Shown piece by piece: positions 57,136 to 64,000 of a DNA stretch of 64,000 nucleotides. The notes beneath the pieces were generated by a model. The model was not told the DNA's origin and made no database searches. It saw nothing but the letters and a program-made list of their open reading frames with translations. The stretch lies in NCBI RefSeq assembly GCF_947242115.1, contig NC_074720.1:14826145-14890144 (forward strand), written 5' to 3'. Source of the stretch: Biomphalaria glabrata (lineage: Eukaryota; Mollusca; Gastropoda; Planorbidae). How positions within the stretch are numbered: position 1 is the first letter of the stretch; the number at the start of each line of letters is the position of its first letter. The translations under genes were made by a program, and so were the position numbers.

Positions 57136-60100
57136 TGTGACGAGATGTTAATTAGTTAATATTTGGCTTGTTTATTTATGTCTAGGGGAAATTTTATTAA
57201 TTTTATCCCGCTCACATTGTGACAGGTGGGGAAATGTGACGTGTGTTTGGCACGTTTTATGTCTAGGGGATGATTATTTTTAAAGCTATCACACCCCCAC
57301 TTATCAGCATATGAATCGGGAGCAGACACGCAACGAGACAAAGCAATGAAAGATAGATACAAAAGTTAAAATAAAGAATATTTATTTACATAAATATACA
57401 TATAAGAATAAAAGGGGGGAGGGTTTGCATCTATCTCTGAATATTCTATGTTTAATCATCACTCTTGCACATAATAAGAGAGTATGTCACTTTGTCCTCT
57501 GACTTAGCTGGTTGTCCTGTTGATGTCGCAGCTGGCTGTGTCCTGGCTTGAGGTTCTGCAGCTGGAGGTGGCGCTCTAGCGGATAGAGGGACGCCGGCGA
57601 TATAGTTCTTGTGGAGTCTCAGTCCCAAGTTCTAGTATCTGTAGTGGGCACAGTATGGCGGGTGGCCGGATACCGTGGGCACAAGGTTACTGCGGGCAGA
57701 GCTGATCTGCCGTGGGCAGTGTGGGTAACAGGATATGTCCAGTGAGTTGCAGAGGGTTGGCGTAGCTATGACGTCTCGCACAGATCTGACTCTATAGGGA
57801 CGTCGCGCCTAATAGCTTGACAGGTGGGCTGTCGAATAGGCGGGCAATGCCGATGGCGCCAAGTAGTAGAGTTGAGTAGATCTCAGTAGGCGGTAGATGA
57901 TGCTCAATAGGAAAGTGCAGTGCTGAATAGCACTAAGCACATAGATAGGCCAGTAGGCAAATAGGCGATAGGTTATTCTTGATAGCAAATACAGTGCTGA
58001 ATAGCACTAAGCACCTAAATAGGCAATAGGCAGACACCTGAGGGAGGCTGCGGATAAATAAAGACAAGTTAGGACATGTCTCTCATACATCTTATCGATG
58101 CCCTCGACTGATGTGCATTCGTCAGATTGGTAAAATTGCTTTAGAGCACAAGGGGGAGGTGATGACAAATGGGATTTGGAAAATAGATGGATGATAGTAG
58201 CAATATCAAAATGTACATAAAAGGGGAAATAATAACATAAAATGTACACAGAAGGGGAAATAATAATCTCAAATGAACAACACAGGTGGATAGAGAAAGA
58301 AAAGGGGGGGGGGGAGTTGGATTGGGCGGTGGTCAGCGACCCAGATGATTGTTTACATATGACCGTGGGTCGAGAACAATGGAGCGCGCTTGAATGGTGT
58401 GTCCGTTCAAGCGGCGCAACTCTCATTAGAGTAAAATGAGTAAAGGGGAGATAATTCAATACAGGGGAGATAACTCATATCTCCTTTCTAAGCGCAGTAT
58501 TAGTGCGATAGTAAAATTATCAAGGCTGTCAACCGAGATAAAGGAAATAAAATAAGGTGTACAAATATATACACGGTTGCATCAACGATCAATTGAGCAA
58601 CGTAGCAATAGATTAATGCAATACTAAAATACATACATAGCGCATGTTTATGTTTTCTACTTACGCCAGTGAGAAATACACAATGCACTAATTAAATATA
58701 AATGAACTAGGCAAAATACACATGATAAAATCCAATGGAAATATACACAGAGTAATTAAGATGGAACTTGTGATTAAGTTCGGCTTACCACCAGGTATTC
58801 CTCTAGGAGTGAGAAAAAATGATATAGTCCAGACTCGATCGACAGCGATAGAGGAGTGAAAGGGTCTGGCTTGATTTGAATCTACTTATATATGCCTGGG
58901 AAATGTGGGCGGACACAGGAAACGTCCTAGGCTAAGAATTAGCTTACACGCGGGTGAAGTCCGACAAGCGTCACACCTTGGAGTACCACGCGGTGTATTG
59001 ACCCGTGTAATCTCTTAGATCAAAGAGAGACGTGGGGGGAAGAGTGACCTACATTCCACCCAAGGGGGGGGGGTCAATCGCGGCGGACATCCGCGGATAA
59101 GACTAAAGAGAACGTGTCTATCTTTGCCCCGGTCAAGGGCAGATAAATGAAAGGACTGGCCTAATTTTCTCCAAGGTGGTGGACTAAGTCTAGCCTGGTA
59201 GAGAGGAAAGGTGGGGCGGGTGAAGAAATTGGAGGTAGGATGGGGAAATAATTAAAATAAAATAAATAAATAAGGAAAAATAATAATTAATGCTGTGATA
59301 ATTTAGAGTGACTCTGACAGCGAGTTTTTGACTTGTCACACACATATAAGATTTTGTACAGGCACACCGCAACTAACAGTAAGAACAGACCAATATTATA
59401 AGTTCATAAATAAAAATAATTTAATGAATGAAAGTTTACAAAGGAAAGTGATCAAATAAAATTATAATTAAGAAATGAAATGAAGGTGCTAATATCTAAA
59501 ATAACTGCTCATCATAGATTGCTAATTATTGAGTGATTGGAGGAGAAGAGTGTTCCTATGTCTGCTACTTATTTTTCTTAGCTGCTAGCTCCTGGGTCGT
59601 CTTCTGGCGGTCGTAGGACTGGCACTCAGAAGGATGAGTCATCCGGCTCTGTCTTAGGACGTCGGCTCGGGATATTCTCTATGCTGTAGGCAAGCTGGCT
59701 CTAGGGTGAGGCCGCTGCCTGTTTAGCAATAGAGATGGTTGGTGCTGCAGACTAAGCTGTAGTGGGACGATCTCTCAGCTGTGATCTCTAGCTCGTAGAG
59801 AGCCGTGCTAACTCAACACCAGTTTATCTTCTGCTGCGAAGGTTGCTCTAATCTGTCGGCATTAGGCAATAACTATTGGTCAGTGGACAGTTTGGGCCGG
59901 GTACTGGGCAGATGATACTGGGCAGTATAGGGCACTGTGGACACTGGGCAATATGTTAGGGCCAAGGACAGTAGGCAATGCCTTCTTGCTAACAGGTATG
60001 TAATTGGGGGGGGGGTGTATCTGGTGTGGTCTGCCTCGGTTACAGCTTTCTATGGAGATCTGGTAGTTGTAGCAATCGTGTGTAGTAACCAGGGGTAGCA

Positions 60101-61535
60101 ATCAGGGGTAGCAACCAGGGGTAGCAACCAGGGGTAGCAACCAGGCTGGGGATAAGACAGACAATTAGGAACCTCCTAAAGGCATTGAGCAGGGATTCCC
60201 ATATGCCTTGCAATCAATCAGATGTAGGCATTGGTATCAATCCCAATAGGCATTTAAGACAATTAAGTATAAAATCTTAAAGCATGCATATAACTCAATA
60301 ACAAACAAAATTCAAGTAAGATAACCACAATAAACGTGTTATCATACAATGTAGGATGATACTTGCCAAGATTCATCTATTAAATGAGATGACTTCGATA
60401 AGTAATCAGTTATAGTAAAATGGTGAATGAGCATATTATATACTAAAGGATAAGATGAAAATAAAATAATATTAGGGATAGGGCTGCAGTAATAAGGGTT
60501 TGATATAGTTAATCAAAATTACATTCATCCAAGGAACTATAAGTTCACAAGGGAGGGAGACATAATAACATGTATGAGGGATATACAACAGAAATGTGAA
60601 ATGACTAATTTCACATGGGCTCTGTAAGTTTAGAGCACTGCGATCTAAGTTCTTAGACAGTACTTAGATTCACTAAAGGGTATTGTTCACATCAATCACT
60701 AAAATACAGGAATGGATGAAACATAACAAATTAAATATAATAACTATAGTTTCAAATGTAGACAACCATAGCGGCATTAATAATACTATATGAAGATATA
60801 GTATCGACATAAAATAGTACAATGTATATACATAATAAAGTCATAATGTAATGACGGGGAACGTGGTTGTGTACTAATGTGTACTCACACATTCCTATAA
60901 GATAAAATGAGTATAGCAAAATGTTTACACTTACCCGTTTGTCCCTAATGAAACCTCACAACTAAACTACCTAACAGAGGAGACTGTATGAATCCTAGCG
61001 GGCCTAACTTAGAATGTTTGGGTCTCTCTCTATATATAGATGGGACTTTTCGTTTAACGGGTGGGGAAGAAAGCTAGCTGAGTTTCTCACATGTATCCAT
61101 GTATCGATGTACCGGAGATGTCAGGCGTCAGGTCAGATTTATGGTCAATATTCGTTGCCTACCGTGAGAGTAAAGTCTTAAGCGAATATGTATCTGTCCA
61201 GCCCGAGTGCAATGCTATTCTTAGAGCGATGCGTATCCTGCCGGGGGGGGGGGGGGAGGGGGGGATAGGTGTGAAAAGTTATTAGGCCGCGGAGCGACTT
61301 GTTGTGTGCTGGTCACCTGTCCAGCGGTCAATAATTAAAAGTTAGCCCTGGAGAGGCTAGTTAATGTTTTACGTCGAGATTCGTCCCGTGAGAAACGTGC
61401 GAGGGGGGATAAATCCTACAATAAATTAGTTATGGGTGGACAAGAAAATAATTGTTTAAGTTAAAAATTAAGTTTCTCACGGTTTGCTGGGAAAAACTAA
61501 AATGAACTTATGTATGCAAGTTTCGTATCGTCACA
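57136..61535 (-). mobile_element. LTR-like fossil, 4.4 kb, inserted in LINE 'A'
   Basis: Begins TGTGACGA and ends TCGTCACA, with a perfect 5-bp duplication CCAAG (57131-57135 and 61536-61540); without it the LINE reading passes smoothly across. TG...CA ends and a 5-bp duplication are typical of LTR retroelement integration. No reverse transcriptase or gag was recognised. Inside, two related modules lie in tandem (about 57.28-59.0 and 59.33-61.07 kb), each with a minus-strand TATA word (58888, 61032) about 100 bp before a GTAAGT-type donor. It could be an unusually long solo LTR, or an internally deleted or composite element. The perfect duplication suggests it is younger than the LINE. Short open frames inside look fortuitous. 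Confidence 0.7.
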
Positions 61536-61540
61536 CCAAG

Positions 61541-61915
61541 ACTGTTCCTTGAGGTACACCTGAGTTTACTGTTATCGGTGTTGATTTAGAGCCATTTATT
61601 ATTACAGTTTGTTCTCTCCCTATCAGAAAATCTTTAATCCACTGATGCAGTGAACCATTAATGCCGAAATATTTTAATTTTTTAAGCAAACTTTGGTGGT
61701 GGACTTTGTCAAAGCCTTAGAAAAATCTAGTAAGATAGCATCTATTTGTTCACTATTATCTAAACCTTTTGAAAAATCAAAATCATCAATTAGTCCTATT
61801 AGTTGTGTTTCACATGATCTATATTTCCTAAAGCCATGTTGGTATGGTGTGAGGACATTATGTTTGTCTAAGTGGTTTATGATGTTGCTACATATTATGT
61901 GTTCTAGTCTAAGTA
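61541..61915 (-). mobile_element. LINE 'A', 5' part: reverse transcriptase finger and palm
   Basis: Minus-strand residues: LEHIICSNIINHLDKHNVLT, PYQHGFRKYRSCETQLIGLI, AILLDFSKA (first catalytic Asp), then KYFGINGSLHQWIKDFLI and GVPQGTVLG. The last block continues as GPLLFLIYINDLPN at 57135. The element is 5' truncated at about 61915, so endonuclease is lacking. One frameshift lies near the DFSKAL/F-D-K-V region. Confidence 0.92.
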
Positions 61916-61940
61916 AAGACATTATTTCTACTCTAGTCTA

Positions 61941-62787
61941 CAAGGAGCCTAATTACAAACTGACCTATTTTTGTCACGTCTCTACTTTTCCAAGAAAACA
62001 AAGTGCCTTGAACTTATCGTGCGTTATCTTGGAAAAACAAAACCAAAGTTATGGATACCATTATTTGAATTTTCTGATTCAACCAGTGGAGTTCTAGAGT
62101 AATAAATGTCAAAAAAAAAAATAAAATGAATAAACAAAAAGATAAATAATTATATAAAGTTAAAAAAATATAAATAATAGAAAAACAGTTTTAAAGGTCT
62201 AATACTTTTTTTTTGGCAATGCAGGCATTTAACTACTTTAATGTACCCTTACACAATTTCATTCAAGATATTCCTTAATAACGCATTATATTTTTTTTGT
62301 TATACATACAAACTTTGCCATATTTAACAAAGAAGAAAAACTTGAGTATAATTTTAAAAACGTTTGACATTTTCAAGAAAAACCCCAAAACATTTGATTT
62401 TATAACACTTTTATACACATCTCAAATTTATAATCAGAAATACTAAAAAATACAAAAATAAAATCGGCCTGTATGTCAGTTGGGTAAAACATATTTCCTA
62501 ATGGGAACTAATACTCCATACCCCCATTTCATATTTACTTCCCATGTCTAGCTACAAAAAAAAATGATTTAAAGTCACTAAAAGAGAGAGAAAGAGAGAT
62601 AGAAATGACTTATGATGTATTTCATAATGTAATGATTATTTCCCTTGTTTCTATATGCATCTAATTTTAAGTTGAATCTGTGCCTTTTTATAAATGGTGG
62701 TGTAGGGAGATTTAGCCCCCTTCATAGGTCGCCGCTTAAAAGTTTGAAGACAACAATAGATGATTATAAAATCTTTTATAAACGATT
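61941..62787. other. AT-rich spacer
   Basis: No gene recognised. The open frame overlapping 61693-62097 on the plus strand is the shadow of the LINE. A-rich runs at 62110 and 62560. Confidence 0.45.
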
Positions 62788-62860
62788 CGCTGGCAGAGTG
62801 GCTAAGGTGTTGGCTTGAGGAGACTGAGAATACCTTAGCCCTCGAGGTCGAAATTCGGAC
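62788..62860 (+). mobile_element. tRNA-like SINE head or tRNA pseudogene
   Basis: 'tggcagagtggctaaggtgt' is a good A box in a Leu/Ser-type context, and 'gaggtcgaaattcgg' a damaged B box 45 bp on. The 3' acceptor half does not pair well, so a working tRNA is unlikely. Followed by a short 10-bp 'ctactggctt' tandem (62878-62940). Confidence 0.55.
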
Positions 62861-62877
62861 GTTCTTTAAAAACCAGA

Positions 62878-62940
62878 CTGTTACTGGCTTCTACTGGCTG
62901 CTACTGGCTTCTACTGGCTGCTACTGGCTTCTACTGGCTT
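62878..62940. repeat. 10-bp tandem repeat
   Basis: Alternating 'ctactggctt' and 'ctactggctg' units, about six copies, directly after the tRNA-like head. Confidence 0.85.
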
Positions 62941-63139
62941 ATTCTTTTCCAACATAGCGTATTGAGAAATCTAAAAGCATGGAATAACGCTAAACAAATA
63001 CCAATTGGTAAAGATATTTGTAATTGCGCAGATTTATTATTGTTGGTCTAGATCTATTACTAATTTAAATACAAGACTGATACAAACTAATTGATACAAC
63101 TACACTTAATATAGGCTTTGTTTTTTTTTAAAAAGTATT

Positions 63140-63300
63140 CTTTATATTTTTCGTGTTTGTCTTCTGTCCTGATTGCTTCAACTTATGGTCATAACATGTG
63201 ACCTATTCGTCTGTTAGAAGTCTCAAGGATCTAGTTTGTGTCTGTTCTAGTCTCTTTATGTTTTCTCGACTAGAATATTCTCTGGTAGGCTTGAGTCTGA
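63140..63300 (-). mobile_element. LINE 'A' remnant
   Basis: 'cttctgtcctgattgctt', 'tagtttgtgtctgttctagt' and 'tttatgttttctcgac' match 56527-56660 in order, the part encoding the 'LEQTQNRAVRF' region. Diverged. Confidence 0.65.
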
Positions 63301-63887
63301 AGATCATGTAGTTGGGAATCCCTGACTGAATCACCATTTCCGGACGTCAAGATGTGTTAATAAACAAAGTATTTTGAATCCACACCATGAATAATATTCT
63401 GACCATCATCTCCGATGGTGTATATCACCAGATTTAGGGAGACTATTTGTCTAGTGTGTCTTTGTAGTGTAAGATCAAGGTACTTTTTTTTGGTAGTTGA
63501 ATAATATTTAGTTTATCTTTGATGCTTGAAATGACTATTGATGTGTAGTTGTCGTTGAAGTGATAGAGTCCAATTCTAGAGCGCGCCGTATTTTATTGAT
63601 ATTTCCTTGCTACATTGTTTTTCTTTCCACAAGGATTCATTGTGCGTGTGTGCACATCGTTCCCCCCCCCCCCATTTTCTGACATTGAGGCACTGCTTTG
63701 TGTTGTTGACTGAACTAAAACGGCACATCAGTTTTCATTGTGAGAAACAAAGTGAACCGTAGTTGAATAAACACACACAAGTCACGTGATAGCTACCACT
63801 CTTACCGCAGACCACCAAATTGGCTTCACTTATCTCCCTTAGTCAGTTAGACCGAGACTATTCGTTATTGTAGGACTGAACAGTGAC
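63301..63887. other. Spacer, nothing recognised
   Basis: No coding signal. A C-run lies near 63663. Confidence 0.4.
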
Positions 63888-63945
63888 CTGCAACGTCACA
63901 ACCTGTGGGCTGTTTAGACCAATAGCTCGTTGCCACGTCACCAGT
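63888..63945 (+). repeat. Dispersed short repeat, second copy
   Basis: 'ttagaccaatagctcgttg' followed by 'ccacgtcac' matches 2515-2575, also preceded by 'cgtcacaac' and 'tgtgggc'. A further 'ttagaccaatgggg' lies just beyond, at about 63976. Confidence 0.7.
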
Positions 63946-64000
63946 GTTTAGGCTTTCTTAATGAATGGTCTCGGTTAGACCAATGGGGCAACACACATGA

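Noticed and set aside
58007-58459. 150-residue frame as a gene
   Set aside because: Lies within the LTR-like fossil, has no domain, and overlaps simple-sequence runs.
57136-61535. Large TIR DNA transposon with 8-bp inverted ends
   Set aside because: The 5-bp duplication and TG...CA ends fit an LTR-type insertion better, and no transposase was seen; kept as LTR-like with moderate confidence.
62788-62860. Functional tRNA-Leu or tRNA-Ser gene
   Set aside because: A box is good but B box is damaged and the acceptor stem does not pair, so a SINE head or pseudogene is more likely.

Overview
The window is animal nuclear DNA, most likely from a gastropod and probably a pulmonate freshwater snail. 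The evidence is AT-rich, intron-bearing sequence, at least five kinds of non-LTR retrotransposon fragment typical of molluscs, many hAT-like short elements, tRNA-derived SINEs and several long minisatellites. The species guess is inference; no rRNA or mitochondrial marker is present. There are no bacterial genes and no CRISPR array, and almost every short open frame is chance or repeat-derived.

Host gene: the only convincing one lies on the minus strand at about 22.0-25.5 kb. It encodes a type I membrane receptor with Ig-like, heavily glycosylated ectodomain, one transmembrane helix and a 66-residue tail with four tyrosine motifs. A second, short upstream exon (25379-25512) holds a signal-peptide-like stretch and joins the large exon in frame through good splice sites. 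The first exon with the start codon was not found.

Mobile DNA: the most complete element is a 4.67-kb DNA transposon (31536-36208) with 20-bp perfect inverted ends, TTAA target duplication, a two-exon DDE transposase of the animal 'Mutator-like transposase domain' type, and a triplicated ~384-bp block behind the gene. The TTAA target and the CxxH motif point to the Kolobok superfamily. It sits inside an older LINE tail, which itself sits inside an AT-rich tandem repeat. A second nest at 56.1-61.9 kb has a LINE inserted in a 29-bp minisatellite and split by a 4.4-kb LTR-like fossil with TG...CA ends and a 5-bp target duplication. Two solo-LTR-like fossils (3007-3741 and 18782-19286) also lie in tandem repeats. 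Six hAT-like non-autonomous elements can be bounded by inverted ends and 8-bp duplications, and three hAT transposase remnants are recognisable.

Tandem repeats: long arrays occur at 5.6, 8.1, 17-18.8, 24.5, 27.6, 37.3-39.3, 48.6-50.5 and 54.1 kb. The 38-bp and 46-bp arrays contain internal block duplications of 12 and 5 units. The rest is AT-rich spacer with older dispersed repeats.
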